Positions 46,383-58,653 are shown, counted from the first letter of the stretch. The stretch is 64,000 bases of DNA from Actinopolyspora halophila DSM 43834 (GCF_000371785.1 NZ_AQUI01000002.1:1229122-1293121); one strand, 5' to 3'. A program made the numbers and translations. The notes: generated by a model from the sequence alone, not told the origin.

Positions 46383-48038
46383 ATGGCGGAGCTGACGATC
46401 TCGTCGGACGAGATCCGCAGTGCGATCGAGAAGTACGTCTCCAGCTACTCACCCGAGGTCAGCCGCGAGGAGGTCGGGGTCGTCACGGACACCGGTGACG
46501 GCATCGCCCATGTCGAGGGTCTGCCTTCGGTCATGACCGAGGAACTGCTGGAGTTCCCCGGCGGCATCTACGGCGTCGCGATGAACCTCGAGGCGCAGTC
46601 GATCGGCGCGGTCATCCTCGGTCAAGCCGACCAGATCGAGGAGGGCCAGGAGGTCAGGCGCACCGGCAGGGTGATGTCCGTGCCGGTCGGCGACAACTTC
46701 CTCGGCAGGGTGATCAACCCGGTTGGCGAGCCCATCGACGGTCTCGGTGAGGTCGAGTCGGAGAAGGAGCGCGAGCTGGAGCTGCAGGCCGCTTCGGTGG
46801 TCCAGCGCCAGGGCGTGAACGAGCCGCTGCAGACCGGTATCAAGGCGATCGACTCGATGACCCCGATCGGTCGCGGTCAGCGGCAGCTGATCATCGGTGA
46901 CCGCAAGACCGGCAAGACCACGATCGCCACTGACACGATCATCAACCAGAAGAGCAACTGGGACAGCGGCGACCCCGAGAAGCAGGTGCGCTGCATCTAC
47001 GTCGCGATCGGCCAGAAGGGCTCCACCATCGCGGGGACGCAACGTGCCCTTCAGGAAGCCGGTGCGATGGAGTACACCACCATCGTGGCCGCTCCGGCCG
47101 CCGACTCCCCGGGTCTGAAGTGGCTGGCCCCCTACGCGGGTTCCGCCCTCGGGCAGCACTGGATGTGGCAGGGCAAGCACGTCCTGATCGTGTTCGACGA
47201 CCTGACCAAGCAGGCCGAGGCCTACCGGGCGATCTCGCTGCTGCTGCGGCGTCCCCCGGGACGTGAGGCCTTCCCCGGTGACGTCTTCTACTTGCACTCC
47301 CGGCTGCTGGAGCGTTGCGCGAAGCTCTCCGACGAGCAGGGTGGCGGTTCGATGACCGGACTACCGATCATCGAGACCAAGGCCAACGACGTGTCGGCCT
47401 ACATCCCGACCAACGTCATCTCCATCACCGACGGGCAGTGCTTCCTGCAGTCGGACCTGTTCAACTCCGGTCAGCGGCCCGCGATCGACGTCGGCACCTC
47501 GGTGTCGCGTGTCGGTGGTTCCGCGCAGATCAAGGCGATGAAGAGCGTCACCGGTTCGTTGAAGATCGAGCTGGCGCAGTACCGCGAGCTGGAGGCGTTC
47601 TCCGCGTTCGCCTCGGACCTGGACGCCGCGTCCAAGGCTCAGCTGGATCGCGGTGCCCGGCTGATGGAGATCCTCAAGCAGGGTGAGGGAGTGCCCTTCC
47701 CGGTCGAGGAGGAGGTCGTTTCCCTCTACCTCGGTACCAAGGGCCTGATGGACGATCTCCCGACCGGTGACGTGGCCCGCTTCGAGACGGAGTTCCTGGC
47801 GCACATGCGGCGCAACCAGGAAACCGTGCTCAAGGACATCGTCGAGAGCAAGAAGCTCTCCGACGACGGTGCCAAGGCCATCGACGATGCCGTCACGGAA
47901 TTCAAGAAGCAATTCACCACATCCGAGGGCGGCGCGGTTCTCCCGCAGCACGAGGAAGCGGGCACCGTCGAGGCCGACCAGGTCGAGCAGGAGACGGTGA
48001 AGGTCAACCGCCCCGCCTCCGGGGACAGCGAGAAGTGA
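46383..48038 (+). CDS. atpA: ATP synthase F1 subunit alpha
   Basis: Nucleotide-binding subunit of 551 aa. Beta-barrel domain, then P-loop GDRKTGKT (about 170-177), the arginine-finger region [10 protein letters not shown] and a C-terminal helical domain with an acidic tail longer than in enteric bacteria (about 515-551). In mycobacteria a comparable tail suppresses ATP hydrolysis. ATG 46383. Confidence 0.96.
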   Translation: MAELTISSDEIRSAIEKYVSSYSPEVSREEVGVVTDTGDGIAHVEGLPSVMTEELLEFPGGIYGVAMNLEAQSIGAVILGQADQIEEGQEVRRTGRVMSVPVGDNFLGRVINPVGEPIDGLGEVESEKERELELQAASVVQRQGVNEPLQTGIKAIDSMTPIGRGQRQLIIGDRKTGKTTIATDTIINQKSNWDSGDPEKQVRCIYVAIGQKGSTIAGTQRALQEAGAMEYTTIVAAPAADSPGLKWLAPYAGSALGQHWMWQGKHVLIVFDDLTKQAEAYRAISLLLRRPPGREAFPGDVFYLHSRLLERCAKLSDEQGGGSMTGLPIIETKANDVSAYIPTNVISITDGQCFLQSDLFNSGQRPAIDVGTSVSRVGGSAQIKAMKSVTGSLKIELAQYRELEAFSAFASDLDAASKAQLDRGARLMEILKQGEGVPFPVEEEVVSLYLGTKGLMDDLPTGDVARFETEFLAHMRRNQETVLKDIVESKKLSDDGAKAIDDAVTEFKKQFTTSEGGAVLPQHEEAGTVEADQVEQETVKVNRPASGDSEK

Positions 48039-48048
48039 CCGGATAGCC

Positions 48049-50410
<2,362 letters not shown>

Positions 50411-50416
50411 ATTTCT

Positions 50417-50468
50417 CCACTCCTTTCGAGTGGAAGTCGGGTGCCGTCCTCGGCAGGGGGCGGCACCC
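50417..50468 (+). promoter_or_regulatory. Two hairpins in the atpD-atpC gap
   Basis: CCACTC (50417-50422) pairs with GAGTGG (50428-50433). Then GGGTGCCG (50439-50446) pairs with CGGCACCC (50461-50468). No T-run follows, so these may be mRNA-processing or stability elements that lower atpC expression, rather than terminators. Confidence 0.45.
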
Positions 50469-50566
50469 GTTCCGCGGTTGCCCTGCTCAATCGTCCGCAT
50501 GCCTGTGTTCGGACGTGCCCGATCCATCGGATAGACTACGACGACACACCGATAAAGGAGACACGC

Positions 50567-50932
50567 GTGGCCGAGATGTCCGTCGAGCTGGTCGCCGTGG
50601 AGCGCCGCCTGTGGTCCGGTAAGGCGACCAGTGTGGTAGCCCAGACGACCGAGGGTGTAATCGGCATTCTTCCTGGACACGAGCCGATGCTCGGTCAACT
50701 GGTCGAAGGTGGGGTCGTAAAGATCACCACCCCGGAGCACGAGACCGTCACGGCCGCCGTGCACGGTGGTTTCCTCTCTGTGGCCAGCGGTGTGGTCAGC
50801 GTTCTCGCGGAGTCCGCCGAACTGGCGCAGGAAATAGACGTCGCTGCCGCGCGCCGTGAGGCCGAGGGTGATGATGAGCAGACCAGGGTGCGAGCCCGGT
50901 CCAGGCTACGAGTGGCGGGCTACTCCGTCTGA
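50567..50932 (+). CDS. atpC: ATP synthase F1 subunit epsilon
   Basis: Subunit of 121 aa with the beta-sandwich motifs [28 protein letters not shown] and a C-terminal helical part rich in Arg/Glu. GTG 50567 is chosen over ATG 50576 because AAAGGAG is six bases away; this also gives MAEMSVE, matching the mycobacterial start and its 121-aa length. It modulates coupling and ATP hydrolysis. Confidence 0.93.
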   Translation: MAEMSVELVAVERRLWSGKATSVVAQTTEGVIGILPGHEPMLGQLVEGGVVKITTPEHETVTAAVHGGFLSVASGVVSVLAESAELAQEIDVAAARREAEGDDEQTRVRARSRLRVAGYSV

Positions 50933-50944
50933 CGGTCTTAGTCG

Positions 50945-51397
50945 ATGAGCGCCTCGATCGTGCTGGTCGCCGTTCTGCTCGCTTTGGCTGTTCTCGCCGT
51001 GCTCTTCGTGCTCGGCGGGATGCTTCTCGCGCGTAGGCGGTTGCGCAATCTGCGCGCCGGCGGGATCGAGGTCGCGCTTCGCGTGCATCGCGATGAACCC
51101 GGTCGGGGATGGCATCTGGGAGTGGCGCGTTACCGGGGCGAGGAGTTCGCCTGGTATCGCGCGTTGAGTCTGCGCTCCGGTCCCGACTGGGTGCTCAACC
51201 GCGGCAACATAGTGATATCCGATCGACGTCACCCCACCAGGGCCGAGGCCTACACGATGCCCGCGGGGGCGCTCGTGCTGCACCTGGGCAGGTCGCAGGA
51301 GGACATCGAGGTCGCGATGGGCAACGACGCGTTGACCGGTTTCCTGTCGTGGCTGGAGTCCGCCCCTCCGAGCAGTGTCGCTCCGTGGGCGTCGTGA
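50945..51397 (+). CDS. DUF2550 membrane-anchored protein
   Basis: Protein of 150 aa with one N-terminal membrane helix (about 3-28) followed by the DUF2550 domain (RGWHLGVARYRGEEFAWYRALSL, PAGALVLHLG). It follows atpC by 12 bases, as its homologue (Rv1312) does in mycobacteria. Function unknown; conserved position hints at a link to the ATP synthase or envelope. Confidence 0.87.
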   Translation: MSASIVLVAVLLALAVLAVLFVLGGMLLARRRLRNLRAGGIEVALRVHRDEPGRGWHLGVARYRGEEFAWYRALSLRSGPDWVLNRGNIVISDRRHPTRAEAYTMPAGALVLHLGRSQEDIEVAMGNDALTGFLSWLESAPPSSVAPWAS

Positions 51398-51499
51398 GTC
51401 CTCGCGGCGATACCGGCCGCCAGGACGGCTGTTTCGGGGGCGAACGTCGCAGCGACCGTCCGAACGGGTACTTCTTCGATCCCCGACGCGGGAGCTCCG

Positions 51500-51505
51500 T
51501 ATCAT
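51500..51505 (+). promoter_or_regulatory. Candidate -10 box for leaderless GNAT gene
   Basis: TATCAT lies six bases before GTG 51512 without a Shine-Dalgarno sequence. Confidence 0.35.
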
Positions 51506-51511
51506 GACGGG

Positions 51512-51988
51512 GTGCGTATCGAGATCGGCGCTTATGATCACCCCGATGCGGTCGAGCTGATCGAACAGCTCCAGCGGGAGTACCTCCACCGCTACGGTGG
51601 CCCGGACACCACTCCGTTCACCCCCGCGGATTTCCTGCCGCCGAGAGGATTGTTCCTGATCGGTTACCGCGCGGACCTGCCGGTGGCCATCGGCGGTTGG
51701 CGTGGGCAGGAGGCGAGCACCGACGGGTTCCGGGACGGTGACGCCGAGCTCAAGCGCATGTACGTGATTCCCGCGGCACGTGGCCTGGGCTACGCCCGCG
51801 TCCTGCTGGCGGCGCTGGAGCGCGAAGCGTTCTCCGCAGGGCGAAAGCGGATGGTGCTGGAAACCGGGTTGCAGCAGCCGGAGGCGATCGGCCTGTACCG
51901 CTCCTCCGGCTACCACGAGACGGCGAAGTTCGGCGTTTACCGCTGCGAGCCGGACAGCAGGTGTTTCGCCAAGGAACTGCCGGGCTGA
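51512..51988 (+). CDS. GNAT-family N-acetyltransferase
   Basis: Acetyltransferase of 158 aa. Acetyl-CoA loop VIPAARGLGYARVLLAALEREA (about 88-109) is the R/Q-x-x-G-x-G/A motif, and LYRSSGYHETAKFG closes the domain. Substrate unknown. Probably transcribed from its own leaderless promoter. Confidence 0.87.
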   Translation: MRIEIGAYDHPDAVELIEQLQREYLHRYGGPDTTPFTPADFLPPRGLFLIGYRADLPVAIGGWRGQEASTDGFRDGDAELKRMYVIPAARGLGYARVLLAALEREAFSAGRKRMVLETGLQQPEAIGLYRSSGYHETAKFGVYRCEPDSRCFAKELPG

Positions 51989-52107
51989 TTGCCTGCTGGT
52001 CACTCGAGGCTCCCAGCGACGTTCCCGAGGCGCCGCCTCACGTGCGGGTGACCGAGCTCGTCACGCGGACCAGTCCGCGAGAGCCGTGAAGAATCCCCGG
52101 GAGGCGT

Positions 52108-52680
52108 TCACTCGTTCCCGCCGGGGCGCCACAGCACGTCCCCGTTCGGGTTGGCTATGCGCGCGAGGATGAACAGCAGATCGGACAGCCGGTTGAGGTA
52201 TTTGGCCGGGAGTTCGTTGGTGTTGTCGGGGTCCTCCGCGATCAGGGCCCATGCGCAGCGTTCGGCTCGGCGTGCCACGCAGCGCGCCTGGTGCAGCAGG
52301 GCGCCCCCCGGAGTGCCGCCGGGGAGTATGAACGAGTTCAGCTTCCCGAGGCGCTCGTTGTACTCGTCGCACCAGCTCTCCAGCTGTTCGATGTAGTCCG
52401 CGGTCACCCTCAGCGGGGGGTATTCCGGGGCCTCTACCACGGGAGTGGCCAGATCGGCGCCGACGTCGAACAGGTCGTTCTGCACGGAACGCAGTATGTC
52501 GTGGACGTCCGCGTCGAACGTGGCCGCGGCCAGGGCGACTCCGATCACCGAGTTCGTCTCGTCGACGTCGGCGTACGCGCTGATCCTGGAGTCGGACTTG
52601 TGCACCACCGAGTTGTCCGAGAGCCGCGTGCTCCCCGAATCGCCGGTGCGTGTGTAGATCTTGGTCAGATGCACGCTCAT
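52108..52680 (-). CDS. Cob(I)yrinic acid a,c-diamide adenosyltransferase, PduO type
   Basis: ATP:cob(I)alamin adenosyltransferase of 190 aa that makes adenosylcobalamin. N-terminal [16 protein letters not shown] (ATP loop), then [10 protein letters not shown], and the active-site [12 protein letters not shown] region followed by [14 protein letters not shown]. Start ATG 52680 has TAGGCT seven bases upstream and no Shine-Dalgarno. Gene order next to murA matches mycobacteria (Rv1314c-Rv1315). Confidence 0.93.
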   Translation of the reverse strand: MSVHLTKIYTRTGDSGSTRLSDNSVVHKSDSRISAYADVDETNSVIGVALAAATFDADVHDILRSVQNDLFDVGADLATPVVEAPEYPPLRVTADYIEQLESWCDEYNERLGKLNSFILPGGTPGGALLHQARCVARRAERCAWALIAEDPDNTNELPAKYLNRLSDLLFILARIANPNGDVLWRPGGNE

Positions 52681-52892
52681 GGACACAAGCCTAGGCGGTG
52701 CCCGCGTCGTCCCCGTCCGTGCCGTGACGGCGAACACGTGTGCGGGGCGAGCGCGTTGCGGAAGCGTGCCGAGCAGCGGGGGCGTTGCCCGGTGGGGGGA
52801 GCGCCCCGATCTCTCACCGCGCACACCGTTACCCTCCAGAGCCGAACGTTTCCTTAACGCCACCCACCCGGATGTCAAGCGCACTGCGGCCG

Positions 52893-52898
52893 TAACCT
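52893..52898 (+). promoter_or_regulatory. Candidate -10 box for leaderless murA
   Basis: TAACCT lies eight bases before GTG 52907; no Shine-Dalgarno sequence is present. Confidence 0.35.
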
Positions 52899-52906
52899 GG
52901 CTGCCC

Positions 52907-54163
52907 GTGAGTGAGCATTTCCGGGTACACGGCGGAGCCCGGCTAGTCGGCGAGGTCGGCGTGGTCGGAGCGAAGAACAGCGTGTTGAAGCTGATGGCTG
53001 CTTCTCTGCTGGCCGAAGGCACCACGACCATCACGAACTGCCCGGAGATTCTGGACGTTCCGTTGATGGCCGACGTGCTGCGCAGTCTCGGCTGCTCCGT
53101 CGAGATCGAGGGAGCGACCACCACGGTCACGACGCCTCCCGAGATCAGCCACGAGGCGGTCTCGGTGTACATGAGCAGGCTCCGCGCCTCGGTGTGCGTT
53201 CTCGGTCCGCTGGTGGCGCGCTGCCGCCGTGCCGTGGTCACGCTGCCCGGCGGCGACGCCATCGGTTCCCGTCCCCTGGACATGCATCAGAGTGGGCTCC
53301 GACAACTCGGTGCGGACAGCCACATCGAACACGGCGCCGTGGTGGCCGAGGCGGAGAATCTGCACGGGGCCCAGATCTGGCTGGACTTCCCCAGCGTCGG
53401 AGCCACGGAGAACATCCTGATGGCCTCGGTGCTGGCCGACGGCACCACGGTGATCGACAACGCCGCGCGCGAACCCGAGATAGTCGACCTGTGCGTGATG
53501 CTGCAGCAGATGGGCGCCAAGATCGAGGGCGCGGGCACCTCCACGTTGACCGTGCACGGCGTCACGTCGCTGGAGCCGGTGCATCACCAGGTCATCGGCG
53601 ACCGCATAGTTGCGGCGACCTGGGCGTTCGCCGCCGCGGCCACACATGGTGACGTCACGGTGCACGGAGTCGACCCGAACAACGTCAATCTCGTGCTGGA
53701 GAAACTGCGCGGTGCGGGTGCCGATATCTCCTCCTCGGACTCGAGCTTCCGCGTGGTGATGAGTTCCCGCCCCAGCGCGGTCGACTACGTCACGCTGCCC
53801 TTCCCCGGTTTCCCGACCGATCTCCAGCCCATGGCGCTGGCACTGTCGGCCGTGGCCGACGGCACCTCCATGATCACCGAGAACCTCTTCGAGTCGAGGT
53901 TCCGCTTCATCGAGGAGTTGGTGCGCATGGGGGCCGACGCCCGCACCGACGGGCATCACGCGGTGGTGCGTGGTCAGGAGCGGTTGTCGAGCGCTCCGGT
54001 GTGGGCCTCGGACATCCGCGCCGGGGTCGGTCTGGTGCTCGCCGGACTGTGTGCGGACGGTGTCACCGAGGTGTGGGACGTCTTCCACATCGACCGTGGC
54101 TATCCGGAGTTCGTCGAGCAGTTGCGTGGGCTGGGAGCCGAGATCGAGCGGGTCACCGACTGA
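52907..54163 (+). CDS. murA: UDP-N-acetylglucosamine 1-carboxyvinyltransferase with Asp in place of the catalytic Cys
   Basis: MurA of 418 aa, first committed step of peptidoglycan synthesis. K23-N24 (GAKNS) and the substrate motifs are present. The catalytic loop reads [11 protein letters not shown], with Asp117 where most bacteria have Cys. M. tuberculosis and Chlamydia carry the same change, which makes MurA insensitive to fosfomycin because the drug alkylates the Cys. GTG 52907 starts the conserved region. Confidence 0.95.
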   Translation: MSEHFRVHGGARLVGEVGVVGAKNSVLKLMAASLLAEGTTTITNCPEILDVPLMADVLRSLGCSVEIEGATTTVTTPPEISHEAVSVYMSRLRASVCVLGPLVARCRRAVVTLPGGDAIGSRPLDMHQSGLRQLGADSHIEHGAVVAEAENLHGAQIWLDFPSVGATENILMASVLADGTTVIDNAAREPEIVDLCVMLQQMGAKIEGAGTSTLTVHGVTSLEPVHHQVIGDRIVAATWAFAAAATHGDVTVHGVDPNNVNLVLEKLRGAGADISSSDSSFRVVMSSRPSAVDYVTLPFPGFPTDLQPMALALSAVADGTSMITENLFESRFRFIEELVRMGADARTDGHHAVVRGQERLSSAPVWASDIRAGVGLVLAGLCADGVTEVWDVFHIDRGYPEFVEQLRGLGAEIERVTD

Positions 54164-54437
54164 GAGGCGGTCGGCGGCTCGGTTGGTCGTTTCGGCGCTG
54201 GGAGCGCCGAAGAAGATCTCGGGCCGCCTGTTGACTCGCCCGGAAAACTCCGCGGCCCGTGGTGGCTCCCGGTCCGGCTGTCAGTCCGTGGCGTGGAGAC
54301 CCGCGGTGTGGCCAGCGCGGTACACACGTACGTGTGGTAGCCGACCGTGCACGTCAAGTAACCGCACGAGGGGTGTCGATGATCTTGATGTGGTTGGCGG
54401 CGTCGCTACGGGGGTTCGTGGAGTGATGGAGCACGGC

Positions 54438-54797
54438 ATGGAGATTCCGCAAGGGGACCTCGACCGCCCGGGGGTGGTCCGCTCGGCTCCACCCGAGTGC
54501 ACGCATCCTCGTGAACGACTGCGTTGGGTGGGCGATTTCTCCGGGGAGCCCGATCATTGGGTGTTCCGGGTCGACTGTCTACGGTGTGGGGGTTCGTGGG
54601 ACCACACCTCCGAGGACGACAACGCTCCTTGGGACCAGGTGACCCGGATGCTCGAGGAGGGCAGGTTCAGCAGGTTGTACCCAGGCCTCGGCCCCGCACG
54701 GGGCACGACCCGCGCGACCGCGGCCGTGGCCGAGCACACGACCGAGATCATGCGCGATCTCGAGAGCATGGGGGCCACGAAGTTCCCCATCGACTGA
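54438..54797 (+). CDS. Hypothetical protein with a CxxC motif
   Basis: Protein of 119 aa from ATG 54438 (GGAG six bases upstream; ATG 54426 is also possible). Acidic, soluble, with one VDCLRCGGSW motif (CxxC, about 50) and an earlier Cys-His (PECTH), so a small zinc site is possible. No family recognised. Lone gene after murA. Confidence 0.6.
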   Translation: MEIPQGDLDRPGVVRSAPPECTHPRERLRWVGDFSGEPDHWVFRVDCLRCGGSWDHTSEDDNAPWDQVTRMLEEGRFSRLYPGLGPARGTTRATAAVAEHTTEIMRDLESMGATKFPID

Positions 54798-54965
54798 TTG
54801 AGTTTCTCCGTTCGGGCCGGGGACGATTGGGCTCTTCCGGCGTGGCGACGCCGGGGTGGACCCGGTCATCAACCCGGCCGGAGAAGCTCAGTGAGAGACC
54901 GTGACCGGAGAAACTTTCGACGGTGTATCCGGAGTTTCGTCCGCTCGTCCCGTTAGGAGTGGATC

Positions 54966-55169
54966 ATGCCCATCGATTGGTCGCAGGTGACGTTTCACAA
55001 GGCCAGTGCGTCGAGCGTCGAAGGCACGGAGTGCGTGGAAGTAGCACGAGTGGGCGATACGTTCGGCGTGCGGAACTCCAGGGACCCGCACGGGCCGGTG
55101 CTCGAGTTCACGCACGCCGAGATGATGGCCTTCGCCGACGGCGTCCGCAACGACGAGTTCGGGGTCTGA
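54966..55169 (+). CDS. DUF397 family protein
   Basis: Protein of 67 aa of the DUF397 type: WSQVTFHKASASS, CVEVARVGDTFGVRNSRDP and FTHAEMMAFADGVRNDEF. These small actinobacterial proteins often sit beside XRE-type regulators and influence antibiotic or developmental control; no such regulator is adjacent here, so it is an orphan. ATG 54966 follows AGGAG. Confidence 0.85.
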   Translation: MPIDWSQVTFHKASASSVEGTECVEVARVGDTFGVRNSRDPHGPVLEFTHAEMMAFADGVRNDEFGV

Positions 55170-55314
55170 CGGGAAACCGTCGGCTCCGTCCACGGAGATC
55201 GGCCCGGCGCCCCCGTTCACCGGCTCCCCGGAGCGGTGTCCCGACATCGGGTAGCCACACCCTCCTGGGCCTGCGGTTTCGCGCGGAACGGGTTTTCCGG
55301 AACGCTTCCGGATC

Positions 55315-55336
55315 GAACGTTTCGCGCGAAACGTTC
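55315..55336. promoter_or_regulatory. 22-bp perfect palindrome, parS-like
   Basis: A 22-bp dyad whose central 18 bases equal the palindrome at 2429-2446, extended by GA and TC. A degenerate copy, GGTTTCGCGCGGAAC, lies 30-40 bases to the left (55275-55289). Core differs from parS at two bases. Confidence 0.5.
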
Positions 55337-55427
55337 CCGATGCGTGACGCGGACCGCCGCTCGGGGCCGCGGCGTTGTCGGCGCCTGGCGGATCCTCGAC
55401 GTCGAAGCAGGTCGTCGAACAGCTCCC

Positions 55428-55886
55428 TCAGGACCCACCGGTCAGAATGTTGCCCGCTTCGGTGCGAACCGGAACGGAAGGCAGGGGGTCCCGGGCCGGA
55501 CCGCTGACGACTTCTCCGGAGGCGGACTCGAAAACCGAGCCGTGGCAGGGGCAGCGCAGCTGGTCCCCCGCGGCCTCGACGGTGCACCCCATGTGCGTGC
55601 ACACGGCGCTGTGCGCGGTCACTTCGCCCTCCTGCGGGCGGGACAGCGCGATTTTCTCCTCGGGGCCGTCGACGACCAGCGATCCACCCACCGGCACCTC
55701 GTCCATCCGGGCGAGCTGACTTCCGGACTCGGGGGGCTGGCCTCCCGAGGGGTCGGGGTGCTCGGTGGAAGTGAGTGAAGACCCCTGGTAGGAGTCGCCA
55801 GCGCATCCACCCGATGCGACGAGGCCCGCGCACGCCCCGCCCACGGCCAGTGCGCGACGTCGCGTGGTCGACCGTTCGACGTCCAT
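55428..55886 (-). CDS. Rieske [2Fe-2S] lipoprotein with a twin-arginine signal
   Basis: Protein of 152 aa. Twin-arginine signal (TTRRRALAVGG) with lipobox ending at C28 (ASGGC) predicts export in folded form and membrane anchoring. The Rieske site is complete: C96-T-H98 and C112-P-C-H115 bind the cluster, C101 and C114 form the disulfide. It is a stand-alone small Rieske protein, not a bc1 subunit. Start ATG 55886 follows GGAGGG. An electron partner is not evident nearby. Confidence 0.88.
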   Translation of the reverse strand: MDVERSTTRRRALAVGGACAGLVASGGCAGDSYQGSSLTSTEHPDPSGGQPPESGSQLARMDEVPVGGSLVVDGPEEKIALSRPQEGEVTAHSAVCTHMGCTVEAAGDQLRCPCHGSVFESASGEVVSGPARDPLPSVPVRTEAGNILTGGS

Positions 55887-56017
55887 GTTCCCTCCGCGGA
55901 TGACTCGCTGCGATCCGTTCCTATCCGGACAATACCGGCACGGGGGTGTAATCGCCCAGTACGTTCCCGGGAGCACCGTCCTCCGCGGTGCCGGATCAGT
56001 CGAGTGTTGGAGTACGG

Positions 56018-56413
56018 ATGGGTACGAGCTTTTCGAGCGGACCGGGGCACATCATCGCGGAGCTGCTCCGCGCGTTGGTGGCGGCGGGGTTGCTCATGTC
56101 GGCTGTGGTCCACTTCGAGCTGTGGGCACAGGGGGTGAGTGAAGTGGCGGTGATAGGCCCGCTGTTCCTGCTCAACGCGGTAGCCGGGCTGGTGTTGGCT
56201 CTGGTGCTGCTCGGCTGGAAACACTGGTTGCCCGCCGTGGGGGCCATCGGATTCGGTGTGCTGACGCTGGCCGCTTTCGTGCTGGCCGTTACCGTCGGTT
56301 TGTTCGGCTCGCACGAAGTGGCGACCGGTGTCCCGCAGCTGTTGGCTGGAGTGGCCGAGGTCGTGGTGGTGATCGGGGCGGTTCCACTGGTTGTTCTCGG
56401 CGCCCGCTCCTAG
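56018..56413 (+). CDS. Small four-helix membrane protein
   Basis: Protein of 131 aa with four membrane helices (about 13-33, 43-63, 68-92, 102-128). Divergent from the Rieske gene. ATG 56018 follows TTGGAG. No family name is certain; resembles uncharacterised actinobacterial integral membrane proteins. Function unknown. Confidence 0.65.
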   Translation: MGTSFSSGPGHIIAELLRALVAAGLLMSAVVHFELWAQGVSEVAVIGPLFLLNAVAGLVLALVLLGWKHWLPAVGAIGFGVLTLAAFVLAVTVGLFGSHEVATGVPQLLAGVAEVVVVIGAVPLVVLGARS

Positions 56414-56457
56414 CGGGTGTTGGGCGGCCCGGTTCGATCGGGGGCGTGCGGGGGCGA

Positions 56458-57126
56458 TCACCGGCCCGCCGCCCTCCAGGCCCCGAGGGCGACTCGCAGG
56501 CCCAGCGCGATCAGCACCGTACCGGTGATGCTCTCCAGGACCGACCGGAAGCCCTTCCTGCTCAGCAGGCCTTGCAGACCGGCCAAGAGCCAGGAGAGGA
56601 GTCTCCACCAGAGCAGTCCCGTCACCACGAAGGCCAGGGCCAGCTGCAGCGAGGTGATCGTGTGCGGCTCGTCGTTTCCGACGAACTGCGGCAGCATGGT
56701 CAGGAAGAGTATGGCGATCTTGGGGTTCAGCAGGTTGCTGATCAGCCCTTGGCGGTACGCGGCGGACAGGGGAAGCCTCGGTCCGTCACGTACCGCCGAG
56801 GGGTCGCGGCCGACATCCGTGCCGACGGTTCCGCGTCCGCCGCGCAGGCCGGAGATCAGGCTGTGGACACCGAGCCAGATCAGATAGCAGGCTCCGGCCA
56901 CCTTGAGCGCGGTGTAGGCGGTCGCCGAGGCGGCCAACAGCGCGGACAGGCCCGCGACCGAGACGGTCGCGTGTATCACGACACCGGTGCAACACCCCAG
57001 TCCGGTCCACCAGCACGCGGATGAACCGCCGCGCAGGCTGTTGCGGATCCCGAGGGCCATGTCGGAGCCGGGAGTTATCGTGATCAGGACGGTCAGCAGC
57101 AGGAACGGAACGAGCTGGTCGGGCAC
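56458..57126 (-). CDS. LysE/RhtB-family amino-acid exporter
   Basis: Membrane protein of 222 aa with six predicted helices. The family N-terminal motif LITITPGSDMALGIRNSLRGG is clear. Exports amino acids or related metabolites by proton antiport. Substrate unknown. Transcribed towards the membrane-protein gene, separated from the Nudix gene by 85 bases. Confidence 0.88.
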   Translation of the reverse strand: MPDQLVPFLLLTVLITITPGSDMALGIRNSLRGGSSACWWTGLGCCTGVVIHATVSVAGLSALLAASATAYTALKVAGACYLIWLGVHSLISGLRGGRGTVGTDVGRDPSAVRDGPRLPLSAAYRQGLISNLLNPKIAILFLTMLPQFVGNDEPHTITSLQLALAFVVTGLLWWRLLSWLLAGLQGLLSRKGFRSVLESITGTVLIALGLRVALGAWRAAGR

Positions 57127-57211
57127 GCCCGCACGGTACTTTCACCGGGAAAGAAGCGGGAAGGGTGCTTTTCACGGAACGAGCGGGCGCGGCGGGATGC
57201 CGGGCTCGGAG

Positions 57212-57790
57212 TCAGGAGTCGTTCGTCCGGGGGCTGCCGCGTTCGTGCAGCAACAGCAGGGTGTAGGCGGCGATCGACTGGGCGTCGGTCATCTCGCCCC
57301 TGGTTATCATGCCCTCGACCTCGGCGCGGCCGAACAGGGCTGCTCGCATGTCCTGCTCCTCGAGTTCCCGTTCGTGCGTCCCGTGGGTGAGTTCGGTGGC
57401 CAGAAAGGCCCTGCCCCGTTGGCTGGACATCCCGGCCGCCACGTCCAGCATCCCGAGCTCGGTCATCCGGTCGGCGCGCAGACCGGTCTCCTCGCGGAGT
57501 TCCCGCTCCGCCAGTCCGACGGGCTCCGCCGCGGCGAGACCGGGGGCCGTCCCCTGGGGGAACTCCCACCGACGCATTCCCAGCGGGTAGCGGTACTGCT
57601 CGACGAGCCAGAGCCCTTCCTCCCGATCGTCCGCGCCGTCCGTGTTCCGTTCCAGCGGGATGATCAGCGCGTAGTCGGGTTTGTCGACCACGCCGTAGAT
57701 CCCGTCCGATCCGTCGGCCCGACGGATCTCGTCCTCACGCACCGTCATCCACGGGTTCGTGTAGACCTGCCTGCTGCTTGCTGTCCACAT
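57212..57790 (-). CDS. Nudix hydrolase (ADP-ribose pyrophosphatase-like)
   Basis: Nudix protein of 192 aa. The box ends in AERELREETGL (REUXEEXGU core) after EFPQGTAPG. The layout EQYRYP, then EFPQG, then Nudix box resembles ADP-ribose and nucleotide-sugar pyrophosphatases. GGAG upstream of ATG 57790 supports the start. Likely cytosolic metabolite clean-up. Confidence 0.87.
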   Translation of the reverse strand: MWTASSRQVYTNPWMTVREDEIRRADGSDGIYGVVDKPDYALIIPLERNTDGADDREEGLWLVEQYRYPLGMRRWEFPQGTAPGLAAAEPVGLAERELREETGLRADRMTELGMLDVAAGMSSQRGRAFLATELTHGTHERELEEQDMRAALFGRAEVEGMITRGEMTDAQSIAAYTLLLLHERGSPRTNDS

Positions 57791-57972
57791 GTGTTCGGGC
57801 CTCTCCGGGGCGGGGCGTCGTCGCGCTGAACCGAACGGGGGTTCTCGTCGGGAGCGCAGGGTACAACCCGCTGTGTTCCGCGACGTTTCTCGGCCGAGTC
57901 CGTCCGGGGCCTACCGCAGGGCGGTCTCGCCGCTCTCGGCAGGTGGTTGTCGATGTTGGTGGGGCTTACCCT

Positions 57973-57978
57973 TACGCT
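57973..57978 (+). promoter_or_regulatory. Candidate -10 box for leaderless nucS
   Basis: TACGCT lies seven bases before GTG 57986, with no Shine-Dalgarno sequence. Confidence 0.35.
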
Positions 57979-57985
57979 CTGTCGA

Positions 57986-58645
57986 GTGCGTCTTGTAATC
58001 GCTACCTGCAAGGTTGACTACATCGGCAGGCTGAACGCCCATCTGCCGTTGGCCACCAGACTGCTGTTGATCAAGGCAGACGGTTCCGTTTCCGTGCACT
58101 CGGACGACAGGGCGTACAAGCCGTTGAACTGGATGAGTCCACCGTGCTGGTTGATCGAGGACCCCGACGTGTGGACGGTGCAGAACAAGGCGGGCGAGAA
58201 GCTGGTCATCGCCGTCAAGGAGATTCTGCACGATTCCAACTACGAGTTGGGCTCGGAACCGGGGTTGGTCAAGGACGGAGTCGAGTCGCATCTGCAGCGG
58301 CTGTTGGCCGAGCACGTCAGCACTCTCGGCGCGGGCTGGACGCTGGTGCGACGGGAGTACCCGACTCCGATCGGTCCCGTCGATCTGATGTGCCGTGACT
58401 CCACCGGGGGCAACGTCGCGGTCGAGATCAAACGACGCGGCGAGATCGACGGTGTCGAGCAGCTGACCCGTTATCTGGAACTGCTCAACCGCGATCCGCT
58501 GCTGGCACCCGTCAGCGGGATTTTCGCCGCTCAGCAGATCAAGCAGCAAGCACGCACTCTGGCGGAGGACCGCGGTATCCGCTGTGTGACGCTGGACTAC
58601 GAGCAGCTGCGTGGGATCGATCCGGACGAGTACCGACTGTTCTGA
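57986..58645 (+). CDS. nucS: Mismatch-specific endonuclease NucS/EndoMS
   Basis: NucS of 219 aa, the key enzyme of the non-canonical mismatch repair used by actinobacteria that lack MutS/MutL. N-terminal DNA-binding domain with [24 protein letters not shown] and WLIE. C-terminal RecB-like nuclease: D133 (PVDLMCRD) and E147, K149 (AVEIKRRG). The tail ends in YRLF, consistent with a sliding-clamp contact. GTG 57986 (VRLVIATC) matches the mycobacterial start. Confidence 0.95.
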   Translation: MRLVIATCKVDYIGRLNAHLPLATRLLLIKADGSVSVHSDDRAYKPLNWMSPPCWLIEDPDVWTVQNKAGEKLVIAVKEILHDSNYELGSEPGLVKDGVESHLQRLLAEHVSTLGAGWTLVRREYPTPIGPVDLMCRDSTGGNVAVEIKRRGEIDGVEQLTRYLELLNRDPLLAPVSGIFAAQQIKQQARTLAEDRGIRCVTLDYEQLRGIDPDEYRLF

Positions 58646-58653
58646 TCGAGGTT

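Noticed and set aside
52016-52048. Further nested-hairpin repeat copy (GGTCAC...GTGACC)
   Set aside because: Outer pair exists, but the inner stem and flanking boxes of the family are missing.
54164-54437. Repeat element between murA and the CxxC protein
   Set aside because: Only loose similarity (GGCGGTCGGCGGCTCGG) to the family box; too weak to count.
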